From assembly GCA_964513215.1 (NCBI GenBank), contig CAZELU010000042.1, positions 1-16,769 on the forward strand: a DNA stretch of 16,769 bases, read 5' to 3'. This DNA is from Casp-actino8 sp964513215. GTDB taxonomy: Bacteria > Actinomycetota > Acidimicrobiia > Acidimicrobiales > Ilumatobacteraceae. Shown here one piece after another: positions 6,978-15,582 of this stretch; position 1 is the first letter of the stretch; each line of letters starts with the position of its first letter. The position numbers and the translations under genes are program-made. The notes below the pieces were generated by a model. The model was not told where the DNA came from. It was given only the letters and a program-made list of their open reading frames with translations, and made no database searches.

Positions 6978-8321
6978 GTGGGCCCGGTCGCACTGATCTC
7001 TCGGATTCCCGGTGCCGCCCGGGCCGAGGTGCGATCACTCGGCGACCGTCGAGTGGTGTGGGTCGACGTCACGTCCGAGGTGCACAAGGGCGCCTTGTCG
7101 TACGAAGCGTCGAGCGTGATCGAAGCGGCCGCGCGCACCGCCGTCGATCAATTGCTCCCGTTCGTGGCCGTGATCGCCTCGTCGGGTGCCGAGATCCGCG
7201 ACGGATTCTCGGCACTGCACGCCTGGGGTCTGGCCGCGCGCGCACTCACCGATTGCTCGGGTCGCGTTCCGACCGTCATCATCGTCGACGGTCCGGCCGT
7301 ATCGGGACCCGCTCTGCTGCTCGGCATCGTCGACCACGTGATCATGACCGAATCGTCGTACGCCTTCGTGTCGGGCCCCACCATGGTCGCCGAGTTCACC
7401 GGCGTCACCATCGACAACGACGAACTCGGCGGCACGGCCACCCATGGTCGCCACACCGGCGCGGCCACTCTGGTGGCGAGCGATCTCGACGCCGCGGTCG
7501 CACTCGCCGAGCAATTGCTCTCGTACGTTCCCGATCACTGCGACGATGAGCCGCCGACGTTCGCGTCCGACGACGATCCGCAGCGTTCGGTTCCCGAAGC
7601 CGGAGAGGTGATTCCGGTCGTCTCGACCGGCAGCTACGACGTGCGCAACGTCATTCGGGCCGTGTTCGACGACGGCGAATTCTTCGAACTGCGCGCGCGC
7701 TGGGCCGCCAACGTGGTGACCGGCTTCGCCACGTTGTCAGGACGACCGGTGGGCATCGTCGCCAATCAGCCGATCGTGTTGGCCGGAACACTCGACATCC
7801 CGGCGTCCCAGAAGGCGGCCCGGTTCGTGGCGTTCTGCGACGCGTTCAACATTCCGATCGTCACGCTGGTGGACACCCCCGGCTTCTACCCGGGCAAGGA
7901 TCTCGAATGGCGCGGCATGATCCGCCACGGCGCGCAGTTGGTGTTCGCCTACGGACGAGCCACTGTGCCACGCATCTGCGTGATCCTGCGCAAGAGCTAC
8001 GGCGGCGCCTACATCGTCATGGACTCGAAGAAGATGGGAAACGATCTGTGCTTGGCCTGGCCCTGGGCCGAGTTGGCCGTCATGGGGGCCGGTCAAGCCG
8101 CCGCGATCCTCCAGCGTCGCGCCACACCCGACGAACGCGCCGCGTTCGAAGCCGACTACACCGAGCGACTCCTCAATCCGTACGTGGCCGCCGAGCGCGG
8201 GTTCGTGGATGCGGTGATCGAACCGGCCGACACCCGGGCGGTGATCTCGGCCGCCCTCGACGCCCTGATCGACAAGCGTGAACGGCTGCCCGGGCGCAAG
8301 CACGACAACACGCCGTTGTGA
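6978..8321 (+). CDS. Biotin-dependent carboxyltransferase-like protein (acyl-CoA carboxylase beta family)
   Basis: A 447-residue member of the carboxyl transferase family (AccD/PccB type). The C-terminal half is well conserved: YDVRNVIRAVFDDGEFFEL, VGIVANQPIVLAGTLDIPASQKAARF, TLVDTPGFYPG and RKSYGGAYIVMDSK, with the acyl-CoA-side oxyanion pair G343/A344 in GGAYI. I346 occupies the place that, as I recall, influences acetyl- versus propionyl-CoA choice in Streptomyces homologues. The N-terminal half is divergent and short: ASSGAEIRDG (67-76) replaces the usual DSGGARIQEG, and GPAVSGPALLLG (105-116) replaces GPCAGGAVYSP, so the first glycine of the biotin-side pair becomes S109. Family members are usually 510-550 residues. 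The GTG at 6978 starts 16 bp after lysR. No biotin carboxylase or biotin carrier gene is in view. The family is firm; activity and substrate are open. Confidence 0.85.
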   Translation: MGPVALISRIPGAARAEVRSLGDRRVVWVDVTSEVHKGALSYEASSVIEAAARTAVDQLLPFVAVIASSGAEIRDGFSALHAWGLAARALTDCSGRVPTVIIVDGPAVSGPALLLGIVDHVIMTESSYAFVSGPTMVAEFTGVTIDNDELGGTATHGRHTGAATLVASDLDAAVALAEQLLSYVPDHCDDEPPTFASDDDPQRSVPEAGEVIPVVSTGSYDVRNVIRAVFDDGEFFELRARWAANVVTGFATLSGRPVGIVANQPIVLAGTLDIPASQKAARFVAFCDAFNIPIVTLVDTPGFYPGKDLEWRGMIRHGAQLVFAYGRATVPRICVILRKSYGGAYIVMDSKKMGNDLCLAWPWAELAVMGAGQAAAILQRRATPDERAAFEADYTERLLNPYVAAERGFVDAVIEPADTRAVISAALDALIDKRERLPGRKHDNTPL

Positions 8322-8454
8322 TTCTTGGGCTCCGGCGGCTCGCGCGGCTAGGAGCGAAACCCACTTCGGTGGTTATCCTCAACCTTCGGGGAGAAAGCCC
8401 CACCACATAACCACGGTCCGAACAACGGACCTCACGATCAAGGGGACGAGCAAG
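8322..8454 (+). promoter_or_regulatory. gltA leader region with three hairpins
   Basis: These 133 bp between the carboxyltransferase gene and gltA contain three short inverted repeats: CCAC-TTCG-GTGG (8361-8372), GGGG-AGAAAG-CCCC (8388-8401) and GGTCCG-AACAA-CGGACC (8415-8431). The last is a perfect 6-bp stem ending 23 nt before the start codon. The first could help end the upstream transcript, though no T-run follows. No convincing -35/-10 pair was found, so the gltA promoter is unassigned. No ACTTGT repeat is present. Confidence 0.45.
8440..8445 (+). promoter_or_regulatory. Ribosome-binding site of gltA
   Basis: AAGGGG lies 9 nt before the GTG at 8455. It decides this start over the longer open frame beginning at 8278, whose extra residues look non-coding. 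Confidence 0.7.
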
Positions 8455-9719
<1,265 letters not shown>

Positions 9720-9723
<4 letters not shown>

Positions 9724-11294
9724 CCGAGACTCTCGAAGTCGATCCTCGGGCGCCCCGCGCGCCGCTTCCCACACCTCCACGAATCGTCGGCGCCGTCGCC
9801 GGGCTGCTGGCTGGTCTGTGCTCGGTGTGCGTGGGCATCCTCGTCACCGCGCTCGGCAACACCGCGTCCCCCATCGACACCGTGGGCAGTTCGTTCATCG
9901 ATCGCGTTCCGCGCTGGTTGAAGAACCTGGCCATCGATCTGTTCGGCACCAACGACAAGACCGCGTTGCGCGTGGGCATCTGGATCGTGTTGGCCCTCGT
10001 CGCCACCGCCCTGGGCGCCACACGCCGCTGGTCGGCCTACGCGTGGGGAACGATTCTGTTCACCATGTTCGGTCTGGCCAGTGCGGCCGAGCGCACCGGC
10101 ACCACCGGATGGTCGTACGTCGGACCCATCGTCGGTGCGGTGGCCGGTATCGCTTCGTTCGTTGTGCTCATGCAGTCGGGAACTCGCGAGTGGTTCGCCC
10201 GCCGTCGCCCCACCGAGTCGGCGGCGCCTCTCGGTTTCGACCGTCGCCAATTCGTCGGAGCCGCCGGGGCCGTCGGCGCCGTCGCGCTCGCTTCGGGCAT
10301 GGTCGGACGCTGGCGTCAGAACGATCGCGTGCGACGCATCGAGTCGCAGCGGCCTTCCACGCTTCCCGATGTCGACGACACCGTGAGCGTTCCGAACACC
10401 GACGGCTTCCATCCCACCGAACCGTTCTTCACACCGAACGACGACTTCTACCGCATCGACACGGCCATGTCGTTCCCGACCGTCGATCGTGATTCGTGGT
10501 CGTTCACCATCGACGGCCTGGTGGAGAATCCCCTCACACTCACCTACGCCGACTTGCTCGCGTTGCCACAGGTCGAGCGTCCGGTCACCTTGTGCTGCGT
10601 GTCCAATCCGGTCGGCGGACCGTTCATCGGCACCGCCATGTGGCAAGGCGTTCTTCTCAAGGATCTGCTCGACCGCGTCGGTGTTCTCGACGGTGCCGAG
10701 CAAGTGTTCAGTACGAGCCTCGACGGCTGGACGTGCGGCTTCCCGGTGGACGTCGCTCTCGACGGCCGCGACTGCATGGTTGCCATCGGCATGAACGGCG
10801 AACCGTTGCCGCTCGAACACGGCTTTCCCGCTCGACTGGTGGTTCCCGGGTTGTACGGGTACGTGTCGGCCACCAAGTGGTTGGCACGAATCGAACTCGC
10901 GACCTGGGATCGCGAGGGTTATTGGGTTCCACTCGGATGGTCGCGCCTCGGGCCGGTCAAGACGCAGTCACGTATCGACGTGCCGCGTCACCGCGAGAAG
11001 GTGGCACCTGGTCGCATCTCGATCGCCGGTGTCGCGTGGGCCCAGCACACCGGCATCGAGAAGGTGGAAGTGCGCGTCGACGACGGTCCGTGGCAGGAAG
11101 CCGAACTCGGCAACGACGTGAGCGACGACACCTGGCGCCAGTGGGTCGTCGAATGGGATGCCACTCCCGGACGCCACGTGGTGCAAGTGCGCGCCACCGA
11201 CAAGGACGGCGAGACACAAACCGACGTGGTGCAAGACGTCGCACCCGACGGCGCGACCGGCTGGCACACGCGCACGTTCGAGGTCACGAACTGA
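9720..11294 (+). CDS. Membrane-anchored sulfite-oxidase-family molybdopterin oxidoreductase
   Basis: A 524-residue protein in three parts. Four hydrophobic helices lie at about residues 22-45, 83-101, 105-123 and 133-151. A Tat-like segment follows, DRRQFVGAAGAVGAVALASG (RR at 175-176), which may be a fifth anchor. Residues 230-430 are the oxidoreductase molybdopterin domain, with PVTLCCVSNPVGG holding C292 and C293, one of which should be the molybdenum ligand. Residues 430-524 form the Mo-co dimerisation domain (IAGVAWAQHTGIEKVEVRVDDGPW). The catalytic part should lie outside the membrane and oxidise or reduce a small substrate; sulfite is possible but not shown. No haem-binding motif is seen, so an external electron partner is needed. 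The GTG overlaps the gltA stop (GTGA). The 3' end overlaps the convergent acyltransferase by 11 bp. Confidence 0.87.
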
Positions 11295-13254
11295 CGCGAC
11301 AGGCCGACACCACCAGACGGCCATCGGCCAGACAGCCCGACGACCGCATTTCGTCGATAGTTCGCTCGTACACCTCGCGAATCCGTGGGATCAGTGATTC
11401 GCGGGCGAGCGCTTCACCGAACGTGGCGTCGAGATGGGTGCCATCCGGACGCTCGATACGCCCCTCGTCCGATGTCGGATCGGCCAACAAGTCGGCATAG
11501 GGCACGACGGCCACCGAATGCCAACGTTCGTCCCACGAACGCATCACCGAGTTCCAGGCCGCGCGCGGTTCGGCGGTGTCGCCGTTCATCATGGGGTTGT
11601 CACCCACGATCGGTGATTCGAGCACCAACACCGGCACACCGCTGAACGCCAGAACCTCGTTGACCTTCTCGATGAACTGATCGAGATCGGCCCGGTAACG
11701 CTCACTGCCCACCGCCACACGTTCGTCGGAGTCGAGTGGTCGGTAGTCCCACTGATTGGCCACGCTCACGACGATCACGAGGGCATCGATGTCGGCGGCG
11801 TGATCGGCGACGGTCAGAAGATTGTCGGGGCAGTACTCAGTGTCCTGGTTCTGATCGATGCGCAAGAACACCAAGCTCACGGCGACCAGCGGACACCCGA
11901 TCACCGCACCCGACACGACACCCAGCTGGCCGTCGGCGCCATTCGACAGGGCCAGGGCCACGTTCTCGCCACTCGAGTCGCCGATCACGAGAACATTGTC
12001 GAGCGAGCTCGATTCGATGGGGGTCGACTGATCGGGACTCGTCTCCGGCGAGGGAGCCACGGTCGAGAGCACTTCGGGAACCACGTCGATCGTCGTGCTG
12101 TTGGGTGCCGCCAGCACCACCAGCGGAATCGTCACCGCCGCCAACACTCCCGCCACGAACGACGTGATGGCAACGCGCGGATTCACGAGCCGGGTGCGTT
12201 GACGAACGGGCATCTCGACGAAGCGATACGACAACGCGGCCACGGCGAACGTGACGACCAAACGCACGGCGAACAACGGCACTGGGTCGAGTTCGAGACG
12301 ATCGCCGTCGAGCCACACGTACACCGGCCAGTGCAGCAAGTACAGGCCGTAGCTGATGCGACCGACGTACACGAGCGGACGCCACGACAACACGGTGCGG
12401 AGCACCCCCGGCACGATCGCGCCAGCGCACAACACCGCACTCACCAACGCCACCGCGGTGAAGCCCCCGGACACGAGCCACGCGCTGTCGAGGTCGACGA
12501 ACCGGCACAACGACACGAACGCCACCAGCGCGATCGGACCGACGATCGCTCGCGGTCGGTTGATCGACATCGCCCATCGTTCGAGACGTGGACCGAGCAA
12601 ACAGGCCAACGCCGCGCCAACGAACAGTTCGGACGCCCGTGTGTCGGTTCCGTAGTAGATGCGGTCGAAACCGTCGGATGCCAGCGCGATCGCGAACGAC
12701 ACCGCCGCACCCACTGCGAACAGCACACCGATTCCGCGACGCTTGAGACCGAGTCGAGCGGCCACGACCACCGCGATCGGAACCAACAGGTACAACTGCT
12801 CCTCGATCGACAGCGACCACATGTGTTGCAGCGGGCTGGCGTTGGCGAAGATCTCGGCGTACGAGTTGTCGGCCGCGATGGCCCGCCAGTTGGCCACGTA
12901 CGAGGCCGCCGCCACCGCATCGCCGCGAATGCGGCCCTGTTCGAGCGACGACGACAACCACGACGCCAGGCCGACCACGGCCAGGATGGTGACGGTGGCC
13001 GCCGGAGCCAACCGGCGTAGTCGTCGTGCCCAGAAGGCGCGCAACGACACCGTTCCACTTCGTTCGAGTTCGCTCACCAGCAGATTGACGATGAGGTATC
13101 CCGACAGCGTGAAGAAGAGCGACACACCGAGGAATCCGCCGGGCAACCACGTCTGTTCGGCGTGAAAGACGAGCACCGCGAGAACGGCGACGGCGCGGAC
13201 TCCGTCGAGACCGGGATGATGAGCCAGAACGCGCGGTCGGTCGTCGACGGCCAT
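11284..13254 (-). CDS. OafA-type membrane acyltransferase with C-terminal SGNH domain
   Basis: A 656-residue protein of the acyltransferase-3 family. About ten hydrophobic segments fill residues 15-385. Hallmarks are LDGVRAVAVLAVLVFHA (16-32, with the conserved H31), GVSLFFTLSGYLI (43-55), HMWSLSIEEQLY (144-155) and ISYGLYLLHWPVYVWL. A Ser/Thr/Pro-rich linker at about 388-417 leads to an SGNH hydrolase domain with GDS (S427 as nucleophile) and DGTHLD (D604, H607). Such proteins O-acetylate cell-surface polysaccharides, with the membrane part passing acetyl groups across to the SGNH part. The glycan target is unknown. The gene begins 3 bp after the quinone oxidoreductase, as the last gene of the icd operon. 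Its stop lies inside the convergent molybdoprotein gene. Confidence 0.9.
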   Translation of the reverse strand: MAVDDRPRVLAHHPGLDGVRAVAVLAVLVFHAEQTWLPGGFLGVSLFFTLSGYLIVNLLVSELERSGTVSLRAFWARRLRRLAPAATVTILAVVGLASWLSSSLEQGRIRGDAVAAASYVANWRAIAADNSYAEIFANASPLQHMWSLSIEEQLYLLVPIAVVVAARLGLKRRGIGVLFAVGAAVSFAIALASDGFDRIYYGTDTRASELFVGAALACLLGPRLERWAMSINRPRAIVGPIALVAFVSLCRFVDLDSAWLVSGGFTAVALVSAVLCAGAIVPGVLRTVLSWRPLVYVGRISYGLYLLHWPVYVWLDGDRLELDPVPLFAVRLVVTFAVAALSYRFVEMPVRQRTRLVNPRVAITSFVAGVLAAVTIPLVVLAAPNSTTIDVVPEVLSTVAPSPETSPDQSTPIESSSLDNVLVIGDSSGENVALALSNGADGQLGVVSGAVIGCPLVAVSLVFLRIDQNQDTEYCPDNLLTVADHAADIDALVIVVSVANQWDYRPLDSDERVAVGSERYRADLDQFIEKVNEVLAFSGVPVLVLESPIVGDNPMMNGDTAEPRAAWNSVMRSWDERWHSVAVVPYADLLADPTSDEGRIERPDGTHLDATFGEALARESLIPRIREVYERTIDEMRSSGCLADGRLVVSACRVSS

Positions 13255-13257
13255 GGC

Positions 13258-14238
13258 TCAGGACACGTCGATGAGGATCTTGCCCGTGTTGAGATTGGCC
13301 GCCATGGCTTCGTGACCTTCGGCGATCCGGTCGAACGGATAACGGCGATCGATGATCGGGCGCAGAGCACCAGTATCGAACAGCGGCAACATCTCGGCGA
13401 CGAAGCGTTGCGTGACGGCGACCTTTTCTTCGAGTGGCCGCGCGCGCAGCGTGGTGCCGATCCAGTGAGCCCGCTTGGCCAGGAGCAAGCCGACGTTCAC
13501 CGGAGTCTGAGCCCCGCCCATGAGACCCACCTGCACGATCGATCCGCGCGTGGTGACGGCCTTCAAGTTGCGGTCGACTTCATCACCGCCGACCACGTCG
13601 AGGATCACGTCGAAACCACTCGGCACGGCCTTCATCGCATCGCTCAACCAGTCGTGTGGCGAACGCTCGAGCACGACGTCGGCACCCAGAGCGCGAACCG
13701 CCTCGGCTTTGCCCGCACTGCATGTGACCGCGATGCGCGCGCCGATCGCTTTGGCGATCTGGATGGCCGCGGTGCCCACACCGGACGCTCCGGCGTGGAC
13801 GAGTGCCCATCGGCCCGAGGTGAGGCCGCCCTGGAGAACCAAGGCGTCCCACGCGGTGAGGAACACCTCGGGGATCGCGGCCGCGTCACGCACGCCCACC
13901 GATGACGGAACGCGCATGAGTTGACGCTCGTGCGTGCAGATGAGTTCGGCGTACGCGCCGCCGGCGTCGATGGCCATGACCTCGTCGCCCACTTTCCAGA
14001 GCGACACGCGTTCACCCACCGCGCGCACGACACCCGAGAATTCGAGTCCGGGGATCTCGAGGGCCACACCACGACGTGGGTCGGGGTAACCACCCATGCG
14101 TTGGAGAAGATCGGCTCGATTGAGCGCCGTCGTGCGAATGGCGACCTGAACCTCGTCCGGTCCGGGAACCGGATCGGGAACGTCTTCGAAGGTCAGGACC
14201 TCCGGGCCACCGTGTGCGCGCAGGACGACGGCTCGCAC
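13258..14238 (-). CDS. PIG3-like NAD(P)H quinone oxidoreductase (MDR superfamily)
   Basis: A 326-residue zinc-independent medium-chain reductase. MRAVVLRAHGGPEVLTFEDVPDPVPGPDEV opens the GroES-like domain. TALNRADLLQRMGGYP (37-52), PGLEFSGVV (63-71) and PEVFLTAWDAL are typical of the PIG3 (TP53I3) quinone oxidoreductase group. The nucleotide-binding motif is HAGASGVGTAAIQIAKAIGA (148-167, glycine loop 150-155), with GADVVLERS following. The zinc-ligand Cys and His residues of alcohol dehydrogenases are missing, as expected. It likely reduces quinones with NADPH in the cytoplasm, perhaps using NADPH made by the adjacent isocitrate dehydrogenase, which is inference. The GTG start at 14238 is 4 bp after the icd stop. 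Confidence 0.9.
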   Translation of the reverse strand: MRAVVLRAHGGPEVLTFEDVPDPVPGPDEVQVAIRTTALNRADLLQRMGGYPDPRRGVALEIPGLEFSGVVRAVGERVSLWKVGDEVMAIDAGGAYAELICTHERQLMRVPSSVGVRDAAAIPEVFLTAWDALVLQGGLTSGRWALVHAGASGVGTAAIQIAKAIGARIAVTCSAGKAEAVRALGADVVLERSPHDWLSDAMKAVPSGFDVILDVVGGDEVDRNLKAVTTRGSIVQVGLMGGAQTPVNVGLLLAKRAHWIGTTLRARPLEEKVAVTQRFVAEMLPLFDTGALRPIIDRRYPFDRIAEGHEAMAANLNTGKILIDVS

Positions 14239-14242
14239 GCGA

Positions 14243-15460
14243 TCACTTCATCTTCTGCTGCAGACGACGGTCGAGTGCCGCGAGGTAGTCCTCGGTGGTG
14301 AGCCAGGGCTGATCCTTCGAGATGAGGATGGAGAGGTCCTTGGTCATCTCGCCACCTTCGACGCTCTCGACGCACACGCGCTCGAGGTTCTCGGCGAACT
14401 CGATGAGCTTGGGATTGTTGTCGAGTTTGCCGCGGTGCTTCAGACCACCCGTCCACGCGTACACCGACGCGATGGGGTTGGTGGACGTCTTGTTGCCCTT
14501 CTGGTGCTCGCGATAGTGACGCGTCACGGTGCCATGGGCGGCCTCGGCCTCGACCGTCTTTCCGTCGGGCGTCATCAGCACCGAGGTCATGAGGCCGAGC
14601 GAGCCGTAACCCTGGGCCACGGTGTCGGACTGCACGTCACCGTCGTAGTTCTTGCAGGCCCACACGTAGCCGCCCTCCCACTTCATGGCGCAGGCGACCA
14701 TGTCGTCGATGAGGCGGTGCTCGTAGGTGATGCCGGCCTTGTCGAAGTCGGCCTTGAACTCGGCCTCGAAGACCTCCTGGAAGAGATCCTTGAACTGGCC
14801 GTCGTAGGCCTTGAGGATGGTGTTCTTGGTGGAGAGGTACACCGGGTAGTTGCGGGACAATCCGTAACGGAACGACGCACGGGCGAAGTCGCGGATGCTG
14901 TCGTTGAAGTTGTACATGCCCATGGTGACGCCGCCGTCCTTGCCGAACTTGGCGACTTCGAACTTCATCGGCTCGCTGCCGTCGTCGGGCGTGTAGGTGA
15001 TGGTGACGGTGCCGGCACCGGGAACCTTGAAGTCGGTGGCCTTGTACTGATCGCCGTGCGCGTGACGGCCGATCACGATGGGCTTGGTCCAGCCCGGAAC
15101 GAGACGCGGAATGTTGTTGCAGATGATCGGCTCGCGGAACACGACGCCACCCAAGATGTTGCGGATGGTGCCGTTGGGCGACTTCCACATCTTCTTCAAC
15201 TTGAACTCTTCGACGCGTGCTTCGTCGGGAGTGATGGTGGCGCACTTGACGCCCACGCCGTGCTTCAGGATCGCGTTGGCCGCGTCGATCGTGACTTGAT
15301 CGTCGGTCTGATCGCGATACTCCATGCCGAGGTCGTAGTACTCGAGGTTGACATCGAGGTACGGAAGGATGAGGCGGTCCTTGATGAACTGCCAGATGAT
15401 GCGGGTCATCTCGTCGCCGTCGAGTTCGACGACCGGGTTGTCGACCTTGATCTTGGCCAT
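14243..15460 (-). CDS. icd: NADP-dependent isocitrate dehydrogenase
   Basis: Oxidatively decarboxylates isocitrate to 2-oxoglutarate, producing NADPH. The 405-residue protein belongs to the eukaryote-like homodimeric class. Substrate-binding residues fall at the same numbers as in human IDH1: S94 in SPNGTIRN, R100, R109 and R132 in GRHAHGDQY. STKNTILKAYDG, the metal-binding NYDGDVQSDTVAQGYGSLG and HGTVTRHYREHQKG near the NADP site are also present. The ATG is supported by GAGGAG at 9 nt spacing. It heads the icd, quinone oxidoreductase and acyltransferase operon. The ACTTGT direct repeat covers its predicted transcription start, the same site as at acn. Confidence 0.97.
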   Translation of the reverse strand: MAKIKVDNPVVELDGDEMTRIIWQFIKDRLILPYLDVNLEYYDLGMEYRDQTDDQVTIDAANAILKHGVGVKCATITPDEARVEEFKLKKMWKSPNGTIRNILGGVVFREPIICNNIPRLVPGWTKPIVIGRHAHGDQYKATDFKVPGAGTVTITYTPDDGSEPMKFEVAKFGKDGGVTMGMYNFNDSIRDFARASFRYGLSRNYPVYLSTKNTILKAYDGQFKDLFQEVFEAEFKADFDKAGITYEHRLIDDMVACAMKWEGGYVWACKNYDGDVQSDTVAQGYGSLGLMTSVLMTPDGKTVEAEAAHGTVTRHYREHQKGNKTSTNPIASVYAWTGGLKHRGKLDNNPKLIEFAENLERVCVESVEGGEMTKDLSILISKDQPWLTTEDYLAALDRRLQQKMK

Positions 15461-15469
15461 GTTGCGCTA

Positions 15470-15475
15470 CTCCTC
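15470..15475 (-). promoter_or_regulatory. Ribosome-binding site of icd
   Basis: GAGGAG on the minus strand, 9 nt before the ATG at 15460. It contrasts with the absence of any such site at the leaderless-type acn, gntR and lysR starts. Confidence 0.75.
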
Positions 15476-15502
15476 GTCGGCCGCCCGTCCAGCGGAGCGG
15501 AC

Positions 15503-15523
15503 CACTTGTCTTGGACTTGTCTT
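15503..15523. promoter_or_regulatory. icd operator, ACTTGT direct repeat
   Basis: ACTTGT at 15504-15509 and 15515-15520 repeats with an 11-bp period. It matches the gntR/acn site at 16 of 21 positions, and the bases differing are mainly in the spacer. It lies directly downstream of the predicted icd -10 box, over the expected transcription start, the place for a repressor. Relative to icd the repeat is read in reverse (ACAAGT); relative to acn it is read forward. Confidence 0.6.
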
Positions 15524-15554
15524 ACCTTAGCCTGATCGGTCCCCCGACCAGCAA
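15524..15554 (-). promoter_or_regulatory. Candidate icd promoter
   Basis: On the minus strand TTGCTG (15549-15554) is followed after 19 nt by TAAGGT (15524-15529). The spacing is slightly long. Transcription would begin near 15516, leaving a leader of about 57 nt. The -35 hexamer lies inside a tandem repeat, so a second TTGCTG occurs 14 bp further upstream. Confidence 0.4.
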
Positions 15555-15573
15555 CTAGTGACCAGCAACTAGC
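15546..15573. repeat. Tandem 14-bp repeat between icd and the metallo-beta-lactamase gene
   Basis: GACCAGCAACTAG occurs at 15546-15558 and again at 15560-15572, identical at all 13 bases with a 14-bp period. It covers the icd -35 region and ends 10 bp before the divergent start at 15583. It may be a regulator site or a recent small duplication. Confidence 0.55.
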
Positions 15574-15582
15574 GTCGCTCGC

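Noticed and set aside
8361..8380. A third copy of the ACTTGT repeat at gltA
   Set aside because: Only ACTT is present there; the second half-site is missing and the spacing does not fit.
8278..8454. Longer citrate synthase starting inside the preceding gene
   Set aside because: The added 59 residues are unlike citrate synthase and would span the hairpin leader; the GTG at 8455 has a clear ribosome-binding site.
11800..13020. Plus-strand open frame of 406 codons opposite the OafA-type gene
   Set aside because: The composition is mostly Arg, His, Gln and Asp, a shadow of membrane-segment codons on the other strand.
14435..15535. Plus-strand open frame of 366 codons opposite icd
   Set aside because: It mirrors icd codons and is dominated by Val, Leu, Asp and Gly with no family motif; it also crosses the icd promoter.
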